A stretch of 64,000 nt of DNA. Source: Parachryseolinea silvisoli (GTDB taxonomy: Bacteria > Bacteroidota > Bacteroidia > Cytophagales > Cyclobacteriaceae). The stretch is from positions 806,001 to 870,000 of the forward strand of contig NZ_JAIOAO010000002.1 in assembly GCF_021190955.1 (NCBI RefSeq). The letters run 5' to 3'. The notes beneath the pieces are model-generated. The model ran no database searches, was not told the origin of the DNA, and saw nothing but the letters and a program-made list of their open reading frames with translations. Positions within the stretch are counted from its first letter, which is position 1. Every line of letters starts with the position of its first letter. The position numbers and the translations under genes are program-made. Positions 44,103 through 52,672 of this stretch are shown here, one piece after another.

Positions 44103-46372
44103 GTATACACATTCTGGGTATACGGCACCATGGGCCTGGATCGGCGCGGAATGTAAAGACATTCCTGGAAAGGCTGCAGCCGGATATGATCCTGGTAGAA
44201 GGGCCGCAGGAAGGCGACGACCTGCTGCGGTGGTCGCAACACAGCGAGCTCAAGCCGCCCGTGGCGATCCTGGCATTTCGACCCGACAAGCCGGCGCACG
44301 CTGTATTTTATCCGTTTGCCGAATTCTCGCCGGAGTGGCAGGCAATTCAACATGGCGCAACGAATAGCGTACCCGTGCGGTTTATGGACTTGCCGCTGGT
44401 ATACCGGTTTGCGTTCGAGTCGGAGCAAGCGTCGCCGGCCGAAGGGCTGGAATCAACCGGTACACCGCCTGTGGAAGAAGAACACGTCGAAGCGCTTCAT
44501 GATCATCGTGACCCGCTGCGACATCTGGCAGAGGCGGCCGGGTTCAACGATGGCGAACGCTGGTGGGATCAGATGTTCGAGCAACGGGTAAACAACGACG
44601 ATATATTTGAGGCGGTAGGCGAAGCCATGCGCGCGCTGCGGCAGACGCTGCCCAACCGCGAAAATCGTACGGAGCAACTGCGCGAAGCCTATATGCGCAA
44701 AATGATCCGGCAGGCGGAGAAAGAGGGCTATCAAAAGATTGCCGTAATCTGTGGTGCCTGGCACGCGCCTGCACTGGAGACGATGCCCAAACAAAAAGAT
44801 GATGAAGCCCTATTGAAGGGCCTGACGAAAGTAAAGGTAGAAACAACCTGGATTCCGTGGACCTACGACCGCCTGTCGTTTGCCAGCGGTTATGGTGCGG
44901 GCATTCTGTCGCCGGGATGGTATCATCATGTATGGAATTTCCCGAACGACGACGGCACGCAGTGGATGACGAACGTCGCCCGCCTGTTTCGAAGCCGCGA
45001 CATCGATACCTCGGTGGCACACATCATCGAGGCTGTGCGCCTGGCCGAATCGTTGGCCTCTTTGCGCGGCCGGAGCAAAGCCGGACTGGACGAGCTCAAC
45101 GAGGCTGCCCTGGCGGTGTTGTGTGGCGGCGAGCCGATCTTGCTTGAACTGATCCGCGAGGCGCTGATCGTAAGCGATACGATCGGCACGGTGCCGTCGG
45201 CTATTCCCAAACCGCCGCTCCTCCAGGATGTTGAGAAAACGCAGAAGCGGCTGCGCATGCCGGCGGAGGCGGGTATAAAAGAGCTGCTGCTCGACTTGCG
45301 TGAATCGCTGCACCTGGAACGAAGTATATTTCTGCACCGGTTGTTACTGCTAGAGATTACCTGGGGACACCTGCAACACGTGCGCGGCAAAGGCACCTTT
45401 AAAGAGCAGTGGCAGCTGCGGTGGGAACCCGAATACTCCATTCGCATCATCGAAAAAGGCAACTGGGGCAATACCCTCGAAGAGGCTGTTACGCAATATG
45501 TAGCCAACGAGGCGGGTGAGGCGGCCACACTCGGTGTGGTCAGCGGGCTGTTGGAAAAAGTAATACCTGCGGAGCTCCCCCGCGCCACGGAGGCGCTGAT
45601 CGCGCGGATCGATGGCCTCGCGGCGGCGACGGGGGACGTGCTACAACTATTGGAAGTGCTGCCGTCCCTCGCTACTGCATCGCGCTACGGCAACGTGCGT
45701 CAGACTGACCAGGAGATGCTGCTCGGAATTTTGCAGTCCATGATCGCCCGGGTATGCGTGAGCTTACCGCCGGCGTGTGTGTCGATCGACGACGATGCTG
45801 CGACCACCATCACGGTACACCTGCACCAGTTAAGTGATACGATCGCCCTGCTGGATATACCCGAGCAGCGACAAGCCTGGTACGAGACATTGCAGCAGAT
45901 TGCTGACCACCGTCAGGCAGCACCGCTGGTATCAGGCTATAGCACGCGCCTGTTGGCCGATGCAAAGGTGATCGACAGTGAAGCGTTGGAAGCACGCTTC
46001 GCGCGTGCACTCTCCCGGGCAGAGAACCCTGCGGCAGCGGCTTCGTGGATCGAAGGATTTCTCAAGGGCAGTGGCTCCCTGCTGATACTTGATTTGCGTC
46101 TTTGGAGTCTGGTCAATCGCTGGGTGCGCGACCTGCAGGAGCCGGACTTTGTGGCGCTGTTGCCGCTCATGCGGCGGACGTTCTCGCAGTTCTCGCATGC
46201 GGAGCGACGCAAGATCGGTGAGAAGGCGCGACAAGAGGATGCGGGCTTAGCGCCTGTCGAGGTACTTGATACCACTGCACTCGATCCCACGCGCGCCCGG
46301 CAAGGACTGCCGGTTATACTTCAATTGTTGGGCCTGCAGCGCAGTGGCATAGCGACAGATAAACCAGCCTGA
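44099..46372 (+). CDS. DUF5682-family protein with TraB/TIKI/EreA-like motifs
   Basis: A 757-residue protein that starts MSIHILGIRHHGPGSARN; ATG 44099 overlaps the MoxR stop. The N-terminal 230 residues carry motifs that resemble the TraB/TIKI/EreA/ChaN group: GIRHHGPGSA (8-16), PDMILVEGP (28-36, with a putative catalytic E34), LREAYMRKMI (about 194-203) and IAVICGAWHAP (215-224). In that group the histidines and glutamate bind metal or act as base. The C-terminal 500 residues are helical. I infer a metal-dependent hydrolase fused to a large helical region. This would be the effector of the operon, but no substrate is known. Confidence 0.82.
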   Translation: MSIHILGIRHHGPGSARNVKTFLERLQPDMILVEGPQEGDDLLRWSQHSELKPPVAILAFRPDKPAHAVFYPFAEFSPEWQAIQHGATNSVPVRFMDLPLVYRFAFESEQASPAEGLESTGTPPVEEEHVEALHDHRDPLRHLAEAAGFNDGERWWDQMFEQRVNNDDIFEAVGEAMRALRQTLPNRENRTEQLREAYMRKMIRQAEKEGYQKIAVICGAWHAPALETMPKQKDDEALLKGLTKVKVETTWIPWTYDRLSFASGYGAGILSPGWYHHVWNFPNDDGTQWMTNVARLFRSRDIDTSVAHIIEAVRLAESLASLRGRSKAGLDELNEAALAVLCGGEPILLELIREALIVSDTIGTVPSAIPKPPLLQDVEKTQKRLRMPAEAGIKELLLDLRESLHLERSIFLHRLLLLEITWGHLQHVRGKGTFKEQWQLRWEPEYSIRIIEKGNWGNTLEEAVTQYVANEAGEAATLGVVSGLLEKVIPAELPRATEALIARIDGLAAATGDVLQLLEVLPSLATASRYGNVRQTDQEMLLGILQSMIARVCVSLPPACVSIDDDAATTITVHLHQLSDTIALLDIPEQRQAWYETLQQIADHRQAAPLVSGYSTRLLADAKVIDSEALEARFARALSRAENPAAAASWIEGFLKGSGSLLILDLRLWSLVNRWVRDLQEPDFVALLPLMRRTFSQFSHAERRKIGEKARQEDAGLAPVEVLDTTALDPTRARQGLPVILQLLGLQRSGIATDKPA

Positions 46373-46380
46373 TTAATCCG

Positions 46381-47532
46381 ATGGAAGAAAACGAAAAAAC
46401 GACAGCACACCTGGAACGGTGGCGCATGGTACTCGGCGGAAATGAGAACGATGGCACCGGCGTAACATTGACCGGTATAAACCTGCAGATCGACCAGACC
46501 CTGGAAGCACTATATGATGCTGAAAGACAGGGTAGCCTGGGACCCTCTTCACCCAACATCAGCCGCTGGCTGGGTGATATCCGTACCTATTTCCCTAACA
46601 CGGTGGTGCGTGTCATGCAGCAAGATGCCTTCAAGCGGCTTAACCTCACGTCGATGTTGTTGGAAAAAGAGATGCTGGAAAATGTCGAGCCCGATGTACA
46701 CCTGGTCGCGACGCTGATGACGCTGAGCCACGTCATACCCGCGAAGACCAAAGACACGGCCCGGCAGGTTGTACGTCAGGTGGTGGAGGCGCTGCTGAAA
46801 AAACTACAGCAGCCCACGCAGCAAGCGATCGCCGGCAGTCTGAATCGTGCGGCGCGCAACCGGCGGCCCCGGCATAACGAGATCAACTGGCATAGCACCA
46901 TACTCAAAAATCTGAAACACTATCAGCCCAGGTATAAAACTATTATACCCGAAGAACGCATTGGGTATGGCAAGCGGCGACGTTCGTTGAAAGATGTCGT
47001 ATTGTGTCTCGATCAAAGTGGCTCGATGGGCACTTCGGTGATCTACTCCGGTATATTCGGTGCCGTGATGGCATCTATACCGGCGATTCAGACGCGCATG
47101 GTGGTATTTGATACCAACGTGGTGGATCTTACAGACGAGCTGCAAGACCCGGTCGAGCTGTTGTTTGGTGTACAGCTGGGCGGCGGCACCGACATCAACC
47201 GCGCCCTGACATACTGCCAGCAGATTATTCAACGGCCTGCCGATACGGTACTGGTACTGATCACGGACTTGTACGAGGGCGGTGATGCCGCCGAAATGCG
47301 CAAACGTGCCCGCACATTGGTGGAGGCCGGTGTACAGGTAGTAGTACTGCTGGCGCTGAACGACGAAGGAGCACCGTCGTATGATCATGGTAACGCCGCC
47401 TATATGGCGACGCTGGGCATACCGGTGTTTGCCTGTACACCCGATAAATTTCCCGACCTGATGGCGGCGGCGCTGAGCAAACAGGACATTGGTATGTGGG
47501 CCGCGAAGGAAGAGTTGGTAACAAAACACTAA
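46381..47532 (+). CDS. VWA-domain protein (MoxR partner)
   Basis: A 383-residue protein. A helical N-terminal part (1-200) precedes a von Willebrand A domain (about 204-375). The MIDAS metal site is complete: DQSGS (D211, S213, S215), a threonine in GGGTDIN near 258, and an aspartate in LITDLYEG near 288. Such VWA proteins bind MoxR ATPases and hold the client. The arginine-rich stretch RAARNRRPRH (about 157-166) may contact nucleic acid or a partner. It starts eight bases after the DUF5682 stop and ends the five-gene operon. Confidence 0.9.
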   Translation: MEENEKTTAHLERWRMVLGGNENDGTGVTLTGINLQIDQTLEALYDAERQGSLGPSSPNISRWLGDIRTYFPNTVVRVMQQDAFKRLNLTSMLLEKEMLENVEPDVHLVATLMTLSHVIPAKTKDTARQVVRQVVEALLKKLQQPTQQAIAGSLNRAARNRRPRHNEINWHSTILKNLKHYQPRYKTIIPEERIGYGKRRRSLKDVVLCLDQSGSMGTSVIYSGIFGAVMASIPAIQTRMVVFDTNVVDLTDELQDPVELLFGVQLGGGTDINRALTYCQQIIQRPADTVLVLITDLYEGGDAAEMRKRARTLVEAGVQVVVLLALNDEGAPSYDHGNAAYMATLGIPVFACTPDKFPDLMAAALSKQDIGMWAAKEELVTKH

Positions 47533-47577
47533 GCGATTGGATATTATGCCCCAAGGCCGGATATTTGTGCCGGAGTG

Positions 47578-48729
47578 ATGAGCATGGAGGCAAAGGATAA
47601 GAATCGGGTTTTTCTAAGCGTTTTCTTTTTTCTATCGGGCATTTGTTTTTCGACCTGGGCGTCGCGTATTCCGACGATCAAGACGACCTTTCAATACAAC
47701 GAAGCCGAGCTGGGTACCATACTGATCTTTATGCCGATCAGCTCACTCATCGGTCTGCCGATCTCCGGCTGGCTTGTGTCGCGCTATGACAGCCGTATTC
47801 CCTTAGTCGCCGGATTCATCATGCTATCGGTTGCGCTCGCCTGCATCGGCTGGGCTTCTACCAGCCTGGCCCTGGTGGCATCGATCTGTCTCTTTGCCTT
47901 TAGCCTGCGCATGCTCAACATCTCGGCTAACACCCAGGCGCTCGCCTTGCAGCAGCTCTTTCAACGCAAGATCAATGGCTCGTTTCACGGTTTGTGGAGC
48001 ACAGGCGGTATCGTGGGGGTAAGTATTTCCACCGCGCTTATTGCATGGGATGTGCCTATGAATATCCACCTGTCGTGCATAGCTGTACTGGCATTGCTCG
48101 TGACGGCATATGCGTATCGTTTCCTCATCCGGAACGACCGCTCCACCTCCGGCAACCGCATTGTGTTGAGCAAACCCGATCCCTATATTATGTACCTGGG
48201 CCTCCTGGTCTTCTTTGCTTCTGTCTGCGAAGGAGGTATGTTTGACTGGAGCGGTATATACTTCAAAGAAGTCGTGCACGAAGAGATCTTTACATTGGGG
48301 TACCTCAGCTTTATGATCTGCATGGCGCTGTCGCGGTTTGCGTCGGACCGTATCGTCGAGCTGATCGGCATGACCCGTACCTATATCATGAGTGCCTCGC
48401 TGGTCGTGACAGGCATTGCATTGGCGGTATTGTTCCCCATGTTCTGGCCATCGTTACTCGGTTTTTGTTTTGTAGGCCTGGGCACTGCGGCCGTCATTCC
48501 GATGACCTATACCCTGGCCTCAGGCTCGCGCAAATATTCCCCGGGCATGGCGATTTCCATCATCACCACCTATGGCATCGCGGGTGTATTTCTCGGCCCG
48601 CCACTCATTGGCTACATCGCTCACGCATTTAGCCTACGTGTATCGTTTGTGGCCTTTGGACTTTCTGGCCTGATGCTGATACCGATTTCGCAACGGTTTT
48701 TCCGCCATCAGCGAGCACTCGACACATAA
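47578..48729 (+). CDS. MFS transporter
   Basis: A 383-residue inner-membrane transporter of the major facilitator family with about 12 hydrophobic helices. The first half has FSTWASRIPTIKTTFQYNEAELG and the loop 2-3 signature region GWLVSRYDSRIP; the second half carries SRFASDRIVELIGMTR. The group, YbjJ-like, often has sugar or unknown substrates. I chose ATG 47578; GTG 47575 and ATG 47584 are alternatives. It is 45 bases after the VWA gene on the same strand, but a break in function is likely because the five genes before it form a set found together elsewhere. Confidence 0.88.
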   Translation: MSMEAKDKNRVFLSVFFFLSGICFSTWASRIPTIKTTFQYNEAELGTILIFMPISSLIGLPISGWLVSRYDSRIPLVAGFIMLSVALACIGWASTSLALVASICLFAFSLRMLNISANTQALALQQLFQRKINGSFHGLWSTGGIVGVSISTALIAWDVPMNIHLSCIAVLALLVTAYAYRFLIRNDRSTSGNRIVLSKPDPYIMYLGLLVFFASVCEGGMFDWSGIYFKEVVHEEIFTLGYLSFMICMALSRFASDRIVELIGMTRTYIMSASLVVTGIALAVLFPMFWPSLLGFCFVGLGTAAVIPMTYTLASGSRKYSPGMAISIITTYGIAGVFLGPPLIGYIAHAFSLRVSFVAFGLSGLMLIPISQRFFRHQRALDT

Positions 48730-48774
48730 TCCACTACCCCGGCATTCTTTTTTACGCTACACAATCTTGCAATA

Positions 48775-49887
48775 ATGAGTTCTATCATCATGCTGGATTT
48801 TACCGCGCTCTTTTCTCATTTTAAACACGATGTCTACAACGTGCTCATTTTATTAGGCACGGTAGTCGGTGTTTTCCTCGCGAGCTACCTGCTATTTAAG
48901 CTGGTGTCGGTGTTAGTAAAGCGCATATCGGGATCGTCGTACGCACTCATCCATAAACGTCTCAGCGTTCCGTTTCGATTGTTGATCACCGTCATCGGCC
49001 TGATCGTGGCACAACGGTTCATGTATTTTCATAACATCAGCAACTATTACCTGAATAAAATCACGTATCTGTTGCTGATCGCCGCGTTAGCGGGACTGCT
49101 GATCAAGATCACGGAGTTTGTGCGTGATGCGTTATACGAGCGTTTCGATATACAGGCGGCCAACAACCTGAATGAACGCAAGATCCGCACGCAAATTGAT
49201 TTTATTCAAAAGATAGGCACGTTGTTTATCGGGCTCATCGCCCTGGCGGTCATGCTCATGAGCTTTACGCGTGTACGCGAGCTGGGCACCAGCTTGATTG
49301 CCTCAGCGGGTATCGCCAGCGTGATCATCGGTTTTGCCGCGCAGAAGTCCATTGCCAACTTATTAGCAGGTTTACAAATAGCGTTTACACAACCGATCCG
49401 GTTGGACGATGTGGTAATCGTCGAGGGAGAGTGGGGACGCGTGGAGGAGATCACACTCACGTACGTGGTGTTGCGCATTTGGGACTCGCGTCGCCTGATT
49501 GTACCGATATCATATTTCCTGGAAAAACCCTTTCAGAACTGGACACGTACATCATCCGATCTGCTGGGCACCGTGTTTCTGTCGGTAGATTATACCCTGC
49601 CCGTAGACGCCGTGCGCCAGGAACTGGTAAAGATTCTGGCGCAGGAAGACGCAAAAACATTATGGGACGGCCGCACGAGCGTGGTTCAAGTAACAGACAC
49701 GACAGAAACAACGATGCAGCTACGCATTTTGGTGAGCGCCGCCAACGCGGGCGATACGTTCGATCTGCGCTGTATTGTGCGCGAGCGCATCATTGCCTTC
49801 ATTACGCAGCACTATCCCGATGCATTGCCGAAGCGACGTGTCGATGAAAGCAGCGTGAAGCAAGCAGACCTGAAGAGCCTGGTATAA
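48775..49887 (+). CDS. MscS-family mechanosensitive ion channel
   Basis: A 370-residue membrane protein. Four or five hydrophobic segments (about 20-42, 60-80, 95-112, 145-165) lead to the pore helix ASAGIASVIIGFAAQKSIANLLAGLQIAF (seen in parts). The beta domain follows (QPIRLDDVVIVEGEWGRVEEITLTYVVLRIWDSRRLIVP in parts). It differs clearly from the channel at 29814-30920, so it is not a recent duplicate. It ends seven bases before the convergent cyclase gene ends, with no terminator between them. Confidence 0.92.
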   Translation: MSSIIMLDFTALFSHFKHDVYNVLILLGTVVGVFLASYLLFKLVSVLVKRISGSSYALIHKRLSVPFRLLITVIGLIVAQRFMYFHNISNYYLNKITYLLLIAALAGLLIKITEFVRDALYERFDIQAANNLNERKIRTQIDFIQKIGTLFIGLIALAVMLMSFTRVRELGTSLIASAGIASVIIGFAAQKSIANLLAGLQIAFTQPIRLDDVVIVEGEWGRVEEITLTYVVLRIWDSRRLIVPISYFLEKPFQNWTRTSSDLLGTVFLSVDYTLPVDAVRQELVKILAQEDAKTLWDGRTSVVQVTDTTETTMQLRILVSAANAGDTFDLRCIVRERIIAFITQHYPDALPKRRVDESSVKQADLKSLV

Positions 49888-49894
49888 CAGGATC

Positions 49895-50779
49895 TTAGCG
49901 CACCTTGGCCATTGCCCGCACAGGAAAAGTACCCACACCTTTAAACTTGGGTGGCACAGCGCTAAAGGTAAAGCCTTCGTGCGGCAGCAGGTGCAGGTTG
50001 CAGAGGTGCTCGACAATGAGAATGTCGGCTTCCAGCAACGTCGTGTGCACGGGTCGATCGTTGCCCGTGGTATTGTCGATGTTGTGTGAATCAATACCTA
50101 CCAACGCTACGTTGCAGTCACGCAGGTACGCAGCGGCTTCAGCCGTTACGTAGGGGTGGTGCTCATAATACGTTGAGGTATTCCAATGCTCAGCCCAGCC
50201 GGTATGGATTAATACCGCCCGGCGACGGATCTCGTAGTTGCGTACGTGGTCGAGTGTAACGGCGAGTGTGTCGGTATAGGGCACGGAAATGACAATGCCT
50301 TCCAGGTCGGTAAAGCTTTCCAGCGTGATCTCCGATAAATCTTTACCATGCTCAAAGCGGTGAAAGGGGCAATCCAGATATGTACCCGTGTTCGTGACCA
50401 TTTCAATTTTCCCGATTTGAAATTCTGTGCCCGGCGCGTAACGCGTCCGCGATTCCGCGCGGCTGAGATAGTCGCAAATGATCGGGGCGGGGAGGCCTTT
50501 GTATGTTACCAGGCCGTTCTCGATGGTATGGCTCAGGTCGATGAGTAAAGGCCCGCGCGTAGCATCCACGGCTTTGCGTTTGTGTGACTCGGTCAGGATC
50601 TGCTTGTTGAGAATCTTCGTCTCGCCGACCATAAGCAGCCGCATGTCCGCTACGATGTAGTCGGCCAGAGCCTGATCGCTGATGTCGTCGCCGACAATGT
50701 CCAGGCGGAATCCTTCTCCTTTTATCCCGCCGCCATTGGTAAAGAAAATCTCAAAGTCGAATGCTACGCGTTTTTCCAT
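49895..50779 (-). CDS. Cyclase-family protein with altered metal motif
   Basis: A 294-residue protein of the cyclase / kynurenine-formamidase fold. Residues 1-70 form an extra N-terminal domain (FDFEIFFTNGGGIKGEGFRLDI in parts) that standard formamidases lack. The family motif HxGTHxDxPxH reads NTGTYLDCPFH (130-140): N130 and Y134 replace two zinc-binding histidines, while D136 and H140 remain. Metal use and activity may therefore differ from kynurenine formamidase. Similar NTGTYLD variants exist, so this may be a separate subgroup. Its start codon lies inside the end of the WYL-PhyH gene (16-base overlap), so the two are translationally coupled. Confidence 0.85.
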   Translation of the reverse strand: MEKRVAFDFEIFFTNGGGIKGEGFRLDIVGDDISDQALADYIVADMRLLMVGETKILNKQILTESHKRKAVDATRGPLLIDLSHTIENGLVTYKGLPAPIICDYLSRAESRTRYAPGTEFQIGKIEMVTNTGTYLDCPFHRFEHGKDLSEITLESFTDLEGIVISVPYTDTLAVTLDHVRNYEIRRRAVLIHTGWAEHWNTSTYYEHHPYVTAEAAAYLRDCNVALVGIDSHNIDNTTGNDRPVHTTLLEADILIVEHLCNLHLLPHEGFTFSAVPPKFKGVGTFPVRAMAKVR

Positions 50780-52503
50780 AAGTCATATTTCTCCGCCCAC
50801 GTTAAACCGTTGGGCAATGTCGTACTGTTAAATTCGAGGTGTATCACACGCCGGTGTTTGCCTTGTGTGGCTTTTGATGACGCATGCAGCAGCAATGGCC
50901 GCATGACGTGCACACCACCCGCCGGTACATCGCAGCATTGGGGCACGGTGTTTTGTGTCAGGAACCTGATCTCATCATCCGATAACTTCTTATGATGGGA
51001 GCCAGGCAATATTTGTAGCGCGCCGTTTGTCTCATCCGTGTCGTCGAGGTGAATACGCAGCGTGACCGTATCTTTTAAGATGTCTTCCGGTGGGGTAACG
51101 CCGTGTACATCGTTCTTGCGGGTCCAGCCAGTAAAGCCTTCCGTCGCGATCTTCTCGGTGACGTTAATGATAATATCCTGATGCCAGGTGACGTACCAGT
51201 TCGCGTCGGGCGACTTGTCAAAGAATATAGCTTTGGTCAGGAACAAGTTCGGATTTATTTTCTTTACTACCTCCAACAAATTCGGTGTAAAGAGCATTTG
51301 TTTGAGTGTGGGAATCTCTTTCAACACATGCCGGATGGCGTATGTGTCGGCGCCCTCGCCGGTGGCCTTCAGATACAGGTAAATAGTATTCCGGATCTTG
51401 TCGACTTCTTTCCGCCGGTATATATGATGCAGCGTAGTTGATCCGCGGTGGATAAACCTTTGCAGATTGTTCTGGAGCGATTTGGAATTAAACTCGTAGA
51501 GATAGGAGTCGAGTGCATTGTTGAGGATATCGCGGATGCGTCGTTTCAGACGTGCCGGCTCTAATACCTGGACTCGGTCGCCATATCCCAGAAGCTCCCG
51601 TTCCAATTCAAAATTAATTTGTACCTGCAAAGATACCAGGGGCTCGCCGGTGGAGGACTCGAGAATCTCCTGCGAGTGGTGCAGTGGTTTGGTTTGTACA
51701 TAGGGCAGTGTTTGCCGGTCGAACTTGAGCAAGACCCGCTCCGTCGCAAGGCCGGGACTAACGCTCACCCCGATCACATGCTGGAAATGGTCGTGCAGGT
51801 TAAAGTTGCCGGGGCCAATATACGTTAGTTTACAATCCTGAATCTCGACGATCCGGTCCAACGCCAGATTCAACAACGGTTCACCCCGCTTCCGCACACC
51901 GAGTACAAACCAGCGGTTGCGATACTCCTTAAGGTAATACGCGTGGAAATGAAAGACCGATGCCTCGCGTGCCTTAAATGACTGATAGGTTAGGTCGACG
52001 GCACGCTTGTTAACAATGGCTTGATACAGCGTGTCGATGTGTTCAAGCCCTTTCAGATTGTCATTCTTTTCGAAGTCGATGACCGGGGCTTGGTTGGTTT
52101 TAGCAGAGCGGATCTTATTTTCCAGTCGCTGGACCATGCCGCCCAGGTCTTGAAAGTGGCTAAAGCCTTTAAATTGGCGCAGAATCTCTACCGCCTCAGT
52201 CAGACGACCCAGGTCCTGGTCGGTTACCGGACTATTGGTGATCGAATACTCAGGGTCTTCGTAGGTATAATATTTCTTTTCCAGGACCACAATGGGGGCG
52301 TTGTAGCCCAGCTTGTCGCTGCGCATCAACTGGATGTCCATTTGTATAGTACGGCGGCTGATGCCTTTGTCGATCCCTTCGTACTCATATAGTGCTTCGG
52401 AGCAGGCGTCCAGCAGGTCGTCCAGTGTCCAGCGGCGGTACCGGTTGCGCAGGCAGGTGTCGATCGTGCGAAAACGGATCAGGGCATTGCGATTGACAGG
52501 CAT
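50764..52503 (-). CDS. WYL-domain regulator fused to PhyH-type 2OG-Fe(II) dioxygenase
   Basis: A 579-residue protein, one continuous frame. Residues 1-335 are a WYL regulator of Bacteroidota length: an N-terminal winged-helix part (FRTIDTCLRN ... ISRRTIQMDIQLM), the WYL core (ASVFHFHAYYLKEYRNRWFVLG in parts, 182-202) and a WCX-like end (ARLKRRIRDILNNALDSY). Residues about 350-579 are a PhyH-like dioxygenase with iron ligands H441 and D443 (TWHQD), H540 (LLLHASSKA) and R552 (HRRVIHLEF) for 2-oxoglutarate. Each half matches full-length stand-alone proteins. The divergent neighbour is rtcB, and a cyclase gene overlaps its end. Confidence 0.9.
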   Translation of the reverse strand: MPVNRNALIRFRTIDTCLRNRYRRWTLDDLLDACSEALYEYEGIDKGISRRTIQMDIQLMRSDKLGYNAPIVVLEKKYYTYEDPEYSITNSPVTDQDLGRLTEAVEILRQFKGFSHFQDLGGMVQRLENKIRSAKTNQAPVIDFEKNDNLKGLEHIDTLYQAIVNKRAVDLTYQSFKAREASVFHFHAYYLKEYRNRWFVLGVRKRGEPLLNLALDRIVEIQDCKLTYIGPGNFNLHDHFQHVIGVSVSPGLATERVLLKFDRQTLPYVQTKPLHHSQEILESSTGEPLVSLQVQINFELERELLGYGDRVQVLEPARLKRRIRDILNNALDSYLYEFNSKSLQNNLQRFIHRGSTTLHHIYRRKEVDKIRNTIYLYLKATGEGADTYAIRHVLKEIPTLKQMLFTPNLLEVVKKINPNLFLTKAIFFDKSPDANWYVTWHQDIIINVTEKIATEGFTGWTRKNDVHGVTPPEDILKDTVTLRIHLDDTDETNGALQILPGSHHKKLSDDEIRFLTQNTVPQCCDVPAGGVHVMRPLLLHASSKATQGKHRRVIHLEFNSTTLPNGLTWAEKYDLWKNA

Positions 52504-52672
52504 AGTGACCTCGAATTTTTTAATTAAAGAAAGGCAAATTTTTCACTACGCAAAAAGGCTGCGCAGAGGTCCTTCAGCTTTGCATCATCAAACGGGTTTT
52601 CAGGGGGGAAGGTTTACAACAGCACCTTTGCCGGGAGATCGCGATATTTGTCATACATAAACAAGCACAACG

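Noticed and set aside
52623-52650. Promoter for rtcB built from CACCTTTG and GATATTTG
   Set aside because: Each is one base off TAnnTTTG, and the spacing between TTTG elements does not fit the consensus.
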